The notes under the pieces are model-generated. The model was not told the DNA's origin. It searched no databases and saw nothing but the letters and a program-made list of their open reading frames with translations. The position numbers and the translations under genes were made by a program. Positions 46,671 through 57,730 of a stretch of 64,000 bases of DNA are shown here, piece by piece. The stretch is from Bromus sterilis (Eukaryota > Streptophyta > Magnoliopsida > Poales > Poaceae), in assembly GCA_950022295.1 (NCBI GenBank), contig OX465597.1, forward strand, positions 61,677,016 to 61,741,015. Reading direction: 5' to 3'. Within the stretch, counting starts at the first letter, position 1. The number at the start of each line of letters is the position of its first letter.

Positions 46671-47936
46671 TTTTTTTTTTGAAAAGGGTGGGTCTCGACC
46701 CTGCAGCATTAATTCATATCTTTCATGCAACTTACGAAGGGGCCCCGAGTGTGGCCATCAGGTCAGCGCTTGTCGTGGGCCCTTTAGATGCATCTGATGC
46801 CGCCGTCCAGATCATCAGGAGCGTTTCTGCCATGCGCGGTCTCGTGCTGCTCGTTCTCGCTCTTCGGGTGCTCGGGCTTGTTCTCCAGACACTCGTGCTC
46901 CTAGCCAGCGGAGCCGTTCCCCGTCAGCTCAGCCTCGTCGTCCCTTGTCGCCACTGAGTCGTGAGGGGATTGTGTGTCACTCGTCGTTGCGTGTTGCGGT
47001 GCAGCCAAGGCCCTTTCCTAGGTGTTGCGAGGAGTTCAATGACTGTCTTTCAATCCCACTTCGCCTTGTTGCACATGGAGCTCCGTCAGCTGGTCATTGA
47101 CCGCATTGAGGAGGCGTCTCGCCCCCTTCATGAAGAGGTGGCAGCACTCAAGTTGTTGTTGGCACGCGTTGGTGATTCTTTGCAGCCGATGGAGGCATGT
47201 GCTTCTTGGTGGCCTCGGGCTCACCTCTGCACAGGCTTCATTTCCGCTTGACTCCACTGAGAAGGAGTCGTCTGTGGTTGAGGACATGCTTCACTTTGGT
47301 TGTTTCTCTCCTCGTGGAAGTCCCTGCCTGTCGCCGCAACTTGTTGTGATGACTGCCTCTGAGGGTGGGGACAAAGGTGTGATCTTGGCCCGGTCGTGCC
47401 GACCACACCAATGTTTCAGGAGTCATGTGGGGATTCATCATTGGCCTCATTAGAGACTTTGGCGGTGGTCTCAACGCCCGTTGTGGATAGTGGAGGAGCG
47501 TTGGCTCCTAGCTCAGAGCTCTTTATGCTAAAGAGATGTGCGGCTTGCTCACCCGTTTAGAGGCAACTATTCCTGGTTATGGCAAGGACATTGCTTGCGT
47601 CTTGGCAGGGAAGGCTTCTGAGGGCCTAATCAGGAAGGTGGAGAAATCTCTCAAGAAGGTTCCTATCTGGGGCAAAAGAAGAAAGGAGAGATTTGCTAGG
47701 GAAGCTTCGGTGGATGCGTGGTCTTAGAGTTGCCGTCAGTTCGCGGTTGTAGAAGGTTGAGGGAGGTTGTTGCTTTGAGTGTTGCTTGCTCTAGGTTGTT
47801 GCTCTCTATGGTTGTGTGGCCCCTATCCGTGGTGTTGTTTGTTGTATGGTTTTCGCCCGGTTTCTTCCATTAATAAACCGGGCACCCTCTTCTTAATTAA
47901 TAACAAGGCAAAGCTTTTGCCTTTGCTTCTAAAAAA
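46671..47936 (+). mobile_element. Retroelement-derived fragment with gag-like coding remnants
   Basis: Broken frames give HMELRQLVIDRIEEASRPL, EEVAALKLLLARVGDSL (47037-47200) and ATIPGYGKDIACVLAGKA (47560-47640), sequence types I recall from abundant non-LTR-associated ORFs in wheat. The 3' end has TTAATAAACCGGGCACCC, then TTCTTAATTAATAA and a short A-run near 47929-47936, like a LINE 3' end. Frames shift several times. Family assignment is tentative. Confidence 0.45.
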
Positions 47937-50867
47937 CAAAGGGGCCCTTGAGGGGCTTACAACTTACAAACAGAACCCTACAACTAATCGCAAAAAAGCG
48001 ATCGGGTCCTTGAGCACGAACATGGCAGTGAGTTCGCCGCCGGTCACGGCCAGCGCCACAACTTCCGGGGACGAGACCACTTGGAAGCAGAGCACCGAAG
48101 AACGCCGGGATCACGGGGCAGTCGGGCCTCCGTTTTGGCACAACAGCCAGGAGGTAATCTGAGCGCAGACGCCAACTTGTTGGGATCGTCTTGACGCATA
48201 AGGGCCGCCTTTCGGCCAGAAGAATCGACGGCAGGCCGGTCGATGGCCGGCGTAGATCCGTCGATGATGAGCTTGAAGGAGAAGCTGCAGCAAGCCAAGG
48301 AGAGGCGCCTCCAAGAAACACATCGACCACCGCTGCCCTCCCATCTCCACGATGGCAGAACCAACTCGGTGGACGAGCATCACGCATAGGAACCCCCCAC
48401 CCTGAGATAGATACGAGCTTATTGAAGGAGCTCTGGATCCTTCTCACCTTCACCACCAGTCGCCACGGGAGTCGGGGAAGAAGAAGAAGAAGAAGAAACC
48501 AGATCCAACTGTCGCTCGCGAGATAGAGGAAAAACTCCAAGGGAAAAGGGAAACTGCTGGAAAAAAAACACATATACATGCGAGCACCGCCACCCCCTAC
48601 TCCACTCCGACCGGTAGCGCCGGCGGAGGGAGCAGGAGGGCAGGGGCCGCAGTCAAAAACGTCTGCCGGAGCACTCAGGAAAAAGGAGGAGGGGAAAGCG
48701 GAGCGGAGGGGGGGGGGAGAGAGGATGACGGAGAGAGAAGCAGATTCTTTCCTTCTACGCAGTAGATGAGAATACGACCACCTTCCGTGTGTCCTGCCCG
48801 CTTGTTGCCCTACACAGGCCTCGTCATCTGCGTTCCGATCAGGAGTCCTCCATCACCCCGACTCCGCCATGGATGCAATCACGCACGGCGTCGCGTTGGT
48901 CGTTCGGCATGTACGCTCGAGCTCCGGCACCACGTTGGCCGCTCGAACGTCGGTGTTCCTCATCGGTCGTCGCTCGCCTTCTTCATCTCGCTCGCGATCG
49001 GATTGACCATCCGCTCGTCCACGATCGGCTCCATCCGCTTCACATAGGCAATCTGATCGGTCACTTGAGTGCACCTGTTCAAGATCCCGTGACAATCTTC
49101 TCAAAGTTTATGCGTCTATCAATTGATTGAGCAATAGATTGCCGGTGTGCCGCTCCTTCGGGCCGCCACTCCGTGGTTTTCCCCGCAGTTGTGTCGACCC
49201 GAGCGTTGCCGATACGTCGCCTCTTCGGATCGTCGCGCCGCGGCACGCGGTTCAAGCCACCGCCCCGAGGTCGTCTCCGCGATTGATGTGATGCTGTTGC
49301 TCCCCCCCCTGGCTCGATGTTCACACCACCGCCCCGAGGTCTTCCTCGATGTTGCCCCGACACGCACATCGCCACTACGTCGCCCCTTCGGGCCGTAGCG
49401 GCACGGCATGCAGTCCGCTCCGTCGTCCTGGCGCATTTACGTCACATGGTATGCACTATGCTACCTTCCTAAGCATGAAAACGTCACAGTTTGTGCATGA
49501 TCTTCTTCACCTACTTCGAGCATCGTCGTCGCGCTTCTACCGACGATCATCGTGCCCCTTCACGGGCTACCGCCGTCGCCGACCACATCTTCGTTTGCAT
49601 CTAGTACCAGTTCATTGTCAGCGTCAACGTCATCTTCCCTAACCACTTCATCTAGCTTCGGCAACCCCACATCTCTACGGCAATCCGAACGCCTTTGTTA
49701 ATTTAACCACCAAATATGGAAAGAACCCTCATAATGCTTGAATATATCACTGTAAACTAAACATTTGGCACATGCAAACGTACGAAATGAAATTAAACAA
49801 ACCTCTAGTAGTAGCATAATAACTCAAAAAAAATTATTGGAGCTCGAGCTTTATGGAGCTTAAAATTTGAACATTTAAATAATTAAAGTTTGGAGTTTCA
49901 TAAACTTTTGAAAAAAAAATGCATGTGTTGATTGGGATGATTTCTACCACTGTGCAAATTTTCATGATGAAATACATTGTGATGTGAGCTATACCAAAAA
50001 AATTATGTATATTTAGCTCCTCTACTATTCACTATAAAAGTTCAAGACTGTTATGTTCATTGTTGAGGAAATCGTTAACTGGTACCTGCTCGGTTGGCTG
50101 GCGAGTAACGGAATAATAAACTAGTCGGGAAGTTAATCAATTAATCAGCCCATTTATCGACTACTCGGTGACCCTACGAGTATGGATTAATCTGCAAGTT
50201 AACTGGTTAATCGGACGAATTCTTGAACAGGGGTTATTTTTGTGTAAATCGCATTACAACGAATTTCATTATGATAATTTACACAGTTGTAGACAACATC
50301 CTTACATGTATACTTTTTCCAGTTTTTTCTTTTTCGAACTTTGAAATGTAGTTTTTGATTTGTTCAAAATTTCAGGCTCCATGGAGCTCAGGAACCAAAA
50401 ATACACTTTCCATAGTCACTGTTATAGCAAAAATGCTAGATACACGGACAAGTCACAGGCTTTTACAGGAATATTCTTTTAATTATACTAATCCCCCCTG
50501 AATTTAACCGGGGTGAGGCCCATCCTCCTTCATTAGGCCAATCAAATCATGCCAATTAGTCTATTAACCCGTAATGCCCCGTACTTTCCCGTGTGTGTAG
50601 CAAAGCTCCTGTTATAGTGCTCAGGTGAGAAGTAATTTCCATCAGTGTTCAGTTGTTCACAGATCATACATTGCTTCCATTGCTTGCAGCTAACCCAGTG
50701 AGCAGCCGGGCAGGTACTACATAAACAAACAATTTCCATAGTTCCACATGGCAAGCTGTTACAATTTCGTAACAAGAAAATCGTAAGACAAAAGAATCAT
50801 CCAGCGCCGTCAAAGTGGCCGTGCTCCTACCCTTGCAAAGACGGAAAAAATTTGAACTTCGAGGAAC
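47937..50867. other. Unassigned region, repeat debris
   Basis: 48000-49660 is GC-rich with long but low-complexity open frames on both strands. A duplicated CCACCGCCCCGAGGTC phrase occurs near 49258 and 49329, suggesting degenerate repeats of transposon origin. 49680-50540 is AT-rich. 50540-50867 is the 3' flank of the next gene on the minus strand. No gene is supported. Confidence 0.4.
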
Positions 50868-53800
50868 TCAGGCGGCTGCAGATGAGCTTTCTGCCTTGTT
50901 CCAAGCTTCCCCCACCGGAGTCGAGGCCTCCGTCGAAGCCCGCGTTCCGGTATCGTTCCTGCCAACCTCCTCGATCATCTTCACCATGTCCAACATCTTC
51001 GGCCGCCGCTCTGGGTTCCTTGAGACGCATGCCATCGCGACCTGTAGCATCTCCACCATCTCCTCCTCGATGTTAGGGTACCTCATCAGCTCGCCGTCAA
51101 ACACTTCGGCGGTCCACTCCTCCCGGACAACAGATTGCACCCACCTGACAAGGTGAACGACCTCGTTGCCTCCACCGGTTATCTGAACAGGTGACTTGCC
51201 AGTGAGGAGCTCAAGCACAAAGACACCGAAGCTGTAGACATCAGAAGACTGCGTCGATTTCCTCGTGTCGGTGATCTCAGGTGCACAATATCCCAGAGAG
51301 CGGGACCTTGCAGTTATCGGGTTCATCAGTGGTGCCAAGCCAAGGTCAGAGATGCAGCCATATTGCTGGCTGTTGAGGAAGACGTTCGACGCCTTGATGT
51401 TGCCATGAACAAATTTCCCATTGTTCTCAGTGTGAATGTGTGCGATCCCTCTTGCTGCACCCAGGGCTATCCTTACTCTAGTTTCCCAATCCAATGGTGT
51501 TCTGTCCAGGCCTCTCTTCCCTGCAAAGAGAAAAAATTGGCAGAATTATGAGATGTATTTCATATTCAAGGTTGGACACAAATAAATGCAAATGGCTGAT
51601 CATGTAAAGTCATCTGATGTCAAATTACCAGCATTACTGCCACAATCAAACACCTGATTTAATGCTTATTTCTGAATAACATCAGAAATGCTTGTGGCTG
51701 ACGAGAATAGCAAACCTAAATATTTACAACCCAACTGTTTATAGACTTATAGCAGTACTATTAGTCTTGTTCTCCATGATGATAGTGATGCATCTAACTG
51801 TGGTCCTCCTCTGGTCCTGATTCTGATAGTGAAATGGGGGATGGGTTATGACAGTGAACACCAACGCTAGCAATTTCAGATGTGTCACCAATGAACAGGA
51901 CAAGATTAACTTCCTACCTGGTGAAAAAGGTTCAACACGATTTGTTGCATTAATCTTACAAAACATTTCCCCCATTTACTGTTCTCTTGAGCCATGACCC
52001 AATCTTTAGTTTCATTTCTTGCAAATATCCCCAGTGTGCATTACTAACGTGTTAAATATCACTTGTGGCAGACTGAGGCCAGGGCCACCCTTCCTCTTGG
52101 AAAGCAAAGAAAATGCATGCAATGGGAGATCTGAATTCCAGGACTACGGTAACTGTAAGTGCTTCAACGACAAGATGTCCTGATTACCGTACATAATTGG
52201 TTGTAAGGAAACAGATCCAAGTATTTACTATATTGGCTTTGACATGGCTACTACTTCACCATGCACCAAACATGTCATGTGATCTAGAATTAAAATGGTT
52301 GCTCACGGTCGTGCAAATATTACAAGTCCATGCAGCTAAGCATGATATGGACACTTCAAGAAAACCAAGAGGCTAGATCTAAGAATAAGAGAATTTTAAT
52401 CTACATAGAATAATCCAGGATTAAGTATAAGCAAATCAAATATGCTACTCTTTTGTACCGTAAATTCAACCATTTTAGTGAAGGAAACTAGCCCCAAGTA
52501 CTCAAGCAAGAAAAAAGATATATTTCCACTGAGGAAGTGGAAACATGAGTTAGTTATTTCCACAATAGTCCTGCTCAGGTAAAATTAAATGAAAAATAGG
52601 ACAGCACCATAACTTGAAAGTACTCCGTTAGCAACAGCAAGAACAAGGACCTGACCTACAATGCATCTGTTAGCCTTTCTATAACTCTCCTTATCATCTT
52701 GCCCAAAGGACAAGGCTAATCTTCTCAAATACTATTCCAATTTTATTGGATGTCCCCGATGGGACCAGTCTCATTATCATCACCGTTCCAGTTCTAACAA
52801 ACAATGGCATTTATCATACAACTACAATTAGCCACATTAAGTATTAAAAAACTGTGAAAGTGACATGAATAAAGATAGAGAGCAAGAACCATACCGTGGA
52901 GCATGTTGGATACACTTCCCATGCTGTAGTAATCATAGACGAGCAGCTTCTCGTCCTTGGAGTAGTAGTACGCCCGGAGCTCCGCCACATTGTCGTGCCG
53001 GGTCCGGCCAATGAGCTCCATCTGCTGCTCGAACTCGCGCCGCCCGGCACTGACCTCCTTGAGCCTCTTCACCACCACCGTCGTCGCGTCCTCCAGCAGC
53101 GCCCGGTACGCCGTGCCGAACGCTCCCTTGCCAAGAACCTCGGCGGAGGCATGGAGAAGGTCCTCCAGGTCGAACGCCAACGACGGGCCCTCGAAGAACA
53201 CCAGCCGGTTGCCGTCCCCGGCCTTGCCGGTCACCGCCTTGGACTCCGGCGACTCCCTCCCCTTCTTGTCCCCGCCCTTCCCGGACAACGTCCGGCTCCC
53301 CTGCTCCTCGCCTCCCCGCCTGTTGCAGAAGGCTATCAGCAGCACCGCGACGACCGCGAACGCCATGACGCACCCGCCGACGATAATGGCGAGAACGACC
53401 GCCTCGCTGAGCCTCGCCCGTTTCTTGGCGGGCGCGCCGGCCGCCGGCGGGGCGAGCGATGGTGTCGGGACAGCCGGCGCCAAAGAACGCGTCATGGTGT
53501 TCCCGGCGAACGACGCGTCCGGGAACCGGAGCAAGGAGCTGGGCACGGGGCCGTCGAGGTGGTTGTTGGAGAGGTTGAGGAACTGCAGCGCGGGGAGGCC
53601 GAGGTCCGGGACGCGGCCGGAGAGCGAGTTGTTGGAGAGGTTGAGCGCGACGAGCTGGGTGAGGTTGGACAGCGCGGCGGGCACGCCCCCGTCGAAGCCG
53701 TTGAAGGAGAGGTCGAGCACCTGGAGCCTGCGCAGCGAGGCGAGCCCGGGCGGCAGGGCGCCGGAGAAGGCGTTGCGCTGGAGGTGGAGCCCGGTGAGGT

Positions 53801-54155
53801 CGGGGAGGGCGAGGAGGTCGTCGGGGAAGGCGCCGGAGAGGGCGTTGGCGCGGAGGCTGAGCACGCGGAGCGCGGTGAGGCGGGCGAGCGTGCGGCGCGG
53901 GACGGGGCCCGAGAGGGCGAGCCCCGGGAGGCGCAGCTCGAGGACGCGGGAGGCGTCGGCGCTGCAGGTGACGCCGGTCCAGTTGCCGGCGCAGACGGGG
54001 CGGGCGGCGGCCCAGTTGATGCGCGCGCGGCCGCCGCCGCCCACGCCCGCCAGGAAGTCCAGCAGCGCGGCTCTGTCGGCGTCCGGCTCCGGCGCGGACA
54101 GCGTCGCGCAGAGCAGCAGCAGGGCGGCCAAGCCGAGCAGCCGGGGCGGCGGCAT
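50868..54155 (-). CDS. LRR-III receptor-like pseudokinase (probable inactive receptor kinase)
   Basis: A 637-residue membrane protein of the LRR-III family (like the Arabidopsis 'probable inactive receptor kinases' RKL1/At5g58300). Exon 1 is 54155-52895 and exon 2 is 51520-50868, with donor GTATGG and acceptor TTTGCAG; the 1.37-kb intron lies after codon 420, at Gly421. Order: signal peptide (about 1-20), NWTGVTC cap, six LRRs (70-212), Pro/Ala-rich linker, membrane helix 252-276, kinase from 335. GKGAFG (342-347) and VVVK (Lys363) are kept, but the catalytic loop reads HGN (459-461) instead of HRD and the DFG reads DLG (479-481). Catalysis is therefore unlikely; such proteins act as scaffolds or co-receptors. 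The frame is intact throughout. Exon 1 is extremely GC-rich, as is common for grass 5' exons. Confidence 0.93.
51521..52894 (-). other. Intron of the LRR-III pseudokinase gene
   Basis: GT at 52894-52893 and AG at 51522-51521 on the minus strand. AT-rich, with no insertion recognised. Confidence 0.88.
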
Positions 54156-55706
54156 GGCGCTGGTGAAACCTGACTGCGCTGCTGCTGCGTTCTTGGATCT
54201 GAATAACGGAAGAGGCGAAGTGGAAGGGAAGGGACGGGAAGGGAAGGTGGCTGCTTTGCTTGGGCAGGGGCTTGGCTTGGGGGAGCGTGTCAGTGGCGAG
54301 CGGCGCGGCGCGACTGGTCAGTGGGTGTGGGGGTCGTGGAGTTTGTGCTGGATTTGTGGGAGCTGCAGCATGTGCCAAGACTCGCTGGGCTTGCTGTGTG
54401 GTGTCGGTGAGATGGTCACCGCGCGGCGAGGGATCGGGCACGAGTGCCTCCGGCGAGATGCAAATGACGAGGCTTTCAAGGATCTCCAACTCCTCCTCGT
54501 TGGAGCTTATTAGTTATTACAGTTTTTATCCTGGGTAACGAACGAATCTTGCTGATTTGGCTGATGGTTTGGTTTCGGTAGTTCCGATTTACTTTGAATG
54601 AGTATGCACTTTAGACTTGGTACTCCGTATGAGATCAAACCGTTGTGTAAGAAAGAGGTAAGAATTCTCGTCCGATCCTCCCGGGTGGTTAAGGTAGTTG
54701 CACCGCATCGGTTAGAAAGCACAGCGCGATGCCCAGAACGAACAAGACCGTTTTGTACTTCGAGCGAATCGATCACACCAACATATTCTTCTTCAAACAA
54801 AGCCGCATTACAATACTCACTTAACCATGTGATGCGCTTTACGTGCCCAACCACTGCCCTAACATGCATTTTACAAAGTCAAAAGCTCACACAAAAATAA
54901 AAAGCGCTTTGTTGGCCACAGCGAACAAGTCGGAGAAAACTCTCTGCGCCCAAGTACACCACTGACAACCAACGTTTGCAAGCAGTAGATTAGATTAGAC
55001 AGTGCTAACAAATCACACATCCACATCAACAGCAGACGAGACGAAGGTGGTAAGCATGCATGCATGCATGGGCCTCGGTGGTTAATCTTTGGAATTCTGA
55101 CGGCGGGAAAAGCGAACCGAATGTACAAGGGAAAAAAGAAGGAAGCGGCCATGATTGAAGCTGCTGGCTTCGCTTCGCTTTCTTCTTTTGCTTTTTGTCA
55201 GATCACCCAGACAGGTTTAAACATCTCTCAGGCCACCAGAAGAGCTATTACTACTTCTACTTCTACAACCTCGCTTCTGGGCCATTGCCACTAGCATCAT
55301 CATCATCATCAGGGTGCAATCATGTCAACAGGGGGAATCAAACAAAAAGCTACTACTGGATTAGCCTAAGTTAACTGCTTTTCTGCTTCAAACGAAAGAA
55401 AGAGACACGGCTGCTCGCAAGTTGCGCATGTACTACCAAGTACACGTCTCGTCGACTCGACTCGACTCGACTCTTTAGCATGCGATGATGGTTGTATCAT
55501 TGTCATGATTGATGATCGGGGGGTTGTTAGTACGTATTACTAATTTAGTTGCCACTGGTTTGTAGGAGAAGCAATTAGGGCAATCATTATGCCCGGGCGC
55601 CGTTATGTAATCTGCGCCAACCGCCGTGTGTTGGCGTTGCGGTGGTGCCGTGGACGTGGCGGTGGAGGATTAGAGGCATCGACGTGCTAACGTGCAACCT
55701 CAGTTT
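54156..55706. other. 5' flank of the LRR-III gene and intergenic DNA
   Basis: The GC-rich part next to the ATG (54156-54500) is the likely 5' UTR/promoter of the minus-strand gene. Short repeats: (CATG)n near 55055-55070 and (CGACT)n near 55450-55470. No gene is recognised. Confidence 0.45.
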
Positions 55707-55709
55707 TTA

Positions 55710-56495
55710 GGGCTTTTTCAATGCATTGTTTCTTAGCACAATATCATAAAAGCAATAAAAACTTAAGATACAATCCTACAATGCATTGTTTATTAGAGGT
55801 TGTATCTTATTTAATGATTTTAGCTCCATGCATAAATCGATTGGTCTAACCATGCTTTTTGCATATGACCACGTGCAAGAGTTGTATCTTAACTAAGAGC
55901 AATTACAATAGAGCTGACTGGGCGGGCTATAAGGAATAAAATAGTATATTGTTGCTTAGTTGGAAGAGAGAGAAGATGAGAGAGAAAAGAAGCGGGCTAC
56001 TAATTAGTAGCGAGCTGCAACACGTGCTCCTAGGCACTTTGTGAGATAGACATGTGGGTCATATATTGCTAAAGTAGTATTCCTTATAGCCTTCCTATTG
56101 TACTTGTTGACTATAAGGTTAACTATATATGACATGGCATCTCCTTATAACCAGCAGCTGGCTATACTATTAACCATGCTCTAAGATACAACCTCCCTCT
56201 CTTTCTTCATCAAGAGTTGTATCTTAGCTAAGATACAACCTCCCTCTCTTTCTTCATTAAATAGTATGCCACATAAGCAAAATGAAGAAAGAGAGGGAGG
56301 TTATATCTTAGCTAAGATACAACTCTTGCACGTGGCCATATGCAAAAATCATAGTTAGACCAATCACATTTATGCATTGAGCTAAAATCATTAAATAAGA
56401 TACTATCTCTAAGATACAATGCATTGTGGGGGTTGTTCTTCAATTTTTATTGCTCCTATGGTATTGTGCTAAGAAACAATGCATTGGGAGAGCCC
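55710..56495. mobile_element. Tourist/Harbinger-type foldback MITE interrupted by a second MITE
   Basis: Left end GGGCTTTTTCAATGCATTG and the complement of the right end, GGGCTCTCCCAATGCATTG, are terminal inverted repeats that continue as TTTCTTAGCACAATA. TTA duplications lie at 55707-55709 and 56496-56498. Without the nested insert the element is about 500 bp and folds almost end to end; AGATACAACCTCCCTCTC occurs twice in the same direction and once inverted near the centre. Confidence 0.88.
55897..56181. mobile_element. Second Tourist MITE nested in the first
   Basis: Left GAGCAATTACAATAG and the complement of the right end, GAGCATGGTTAATAG, are the terminal inverted repeats. TAA duplications lie at 55894-55896 and 56182-56184. 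Excising it restores the host palindrome TATCTTAACTAAGATA. Confidence 0.88.
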
Positions 56496-56652
56496 TTATA
56501 CATCTAGAGACACGGCGTCCGAAGACAACACCAATCTGAGCCTTAAATGTAGTAGTAGAGTCTATTTATAATTTGTATTTGATTTTTTTTTTAATTTTAG
56601 ATTCAGGTAAATACATATACATCGATCGATCATCACAAGTAGATAATACATA

Positions 56653-56909
56653 CTTCCTTCATTTCTTTTTACTTTGCATATAAGATTTGGTCAAAGTCAA
56701 AGTTGATAAAGTTTGACCAAATTTATATTGAAAAATATCAATATTTACAACATCAAAGTTATACCATATGAAAACTAATATCATGATGTTTCTAATGATA
56801 TTGGTTTCATATTGTGGATGTTGATAAATTTTTCTATCAAAATGGTCAAACTTTATTAAATTTGACTTTGAAAAAATCTTATATGCGAAGTAAAAAGAAA
56901 TGGAGGGAG
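56653..56909. mobile_element. Stowaway MITE, 257 bp
   Basis: Left CTTCCTTCATTTCTTTTTAC pairs with right GTAAAAAGAAATGGAGGGAG. TA lies at 56651-56652 and 56910-56911. Internal TTTGGTCAAAGTCAAA is also mirrored on the right side. Confidence 0.9.
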
Positions 56910-57233
56910 TATAAAAATATAAATATCAATTATTTATACATATTGCAAACATAAATTTTGTTCATTGTGCTTGTGCATAATTTAATGATAAGAAACGAAT
57001 TTCAATTATTTCAACGTGATCCACATATGTTTCTAGTCCTAAAGTATATCTTTGTTTTCAAAACATTATAGTTAGTGAAAAAGGAAAAAATTGACAAAAC
57101 ACCGCAATAAACATCTGAAAATATCCGTGGTGAAATGCCAAAAAATTAAAACCATTAGCAGCAACCTCGATGATACCAACTAGGAGAAAGAGGGGGGGGG
57201 GATAAGGACTGAACGATTAGTAGTAGGCTAGTA

Positions 57234-57335
57234 CTCCCTTCCTTTCATAATAACTCTCGTCCAAACGGATGTATCTATCACTAGTATATCCAGATACATT
57301 CATTTTAGCGACAGTTATTATGAAACGAAGGGGGG
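57234..57335. mobile_element. Stowaway MITE, 102 bp
   Basis: Left CTCCCTTCCTTTCATAATAA pairs with right TTATTATGAAACGAAGGGGG. TA lies at 57232-57233 and 57336-57337. Confidence 0.9.
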
Positions 57336-57581
57336 TAGCTAGCCTCGTCAAATAGCGACATTGCATATGTTTAGTATTTTGCAAATGTCATTTAACAACA
57401 TTTAAATTGATGAATTATATGTAAACGCGACAAATTTTGATCAATAGTGCAATTAAGTACAATGTATTTATGTCCTTAATAAACTTTAGTGACGAACCAG
57501 TTGTATGATTGCCTAAAATAAAATTTTCAGATTTCAAACTAAAATTAAAAATAAGTAAATAGGAAATACAATTTCATGCTA

Positions 57582-57730
57582 CCTCCGTTTGAAATTACTT
57601 GTCGCTCGAATGGATGTACGCATCTAGTCCTAAAAGTTCCGAATTACTTGTCACTCGTATGAATGTATCTAGTCCTGCAATAATACTAGATGCATCCATT
57701 TAAACGACAAATAATTCAGAATGAAGGGAG
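57582..57730. mobile_element. Degenerate Stowaway MITE with internal duplication
   Basis: Left CCTCCGTTTGAAATTACTTG pairs with right CAAATAATTCAGAATGAAGG. The left half is partly duplicated (AATTACTTGTC.CTCG and ATCTAGTCCT each occur twice). The right TA is mutated. Confidence 0.7.

Noticed and set aside
48766..49660. Arg/His/Pro-rich frames as a gag-like gene
   Set aside because: No zinc knuckle, protease or RT follows. Frames exist on both strands because of GC content; it is more likely degenerate repeat DNA.
52933..54513. Very long open frames (over 400-500 codons) on the opposite strand and in another frame of LRR-III exon 1
   Set aside because: They are shadows of a very GC-rich exon: low-complexity Arg/Pro/Ala or Glu/Gly translations, and the LRR and kinase reading is clearly the real one.
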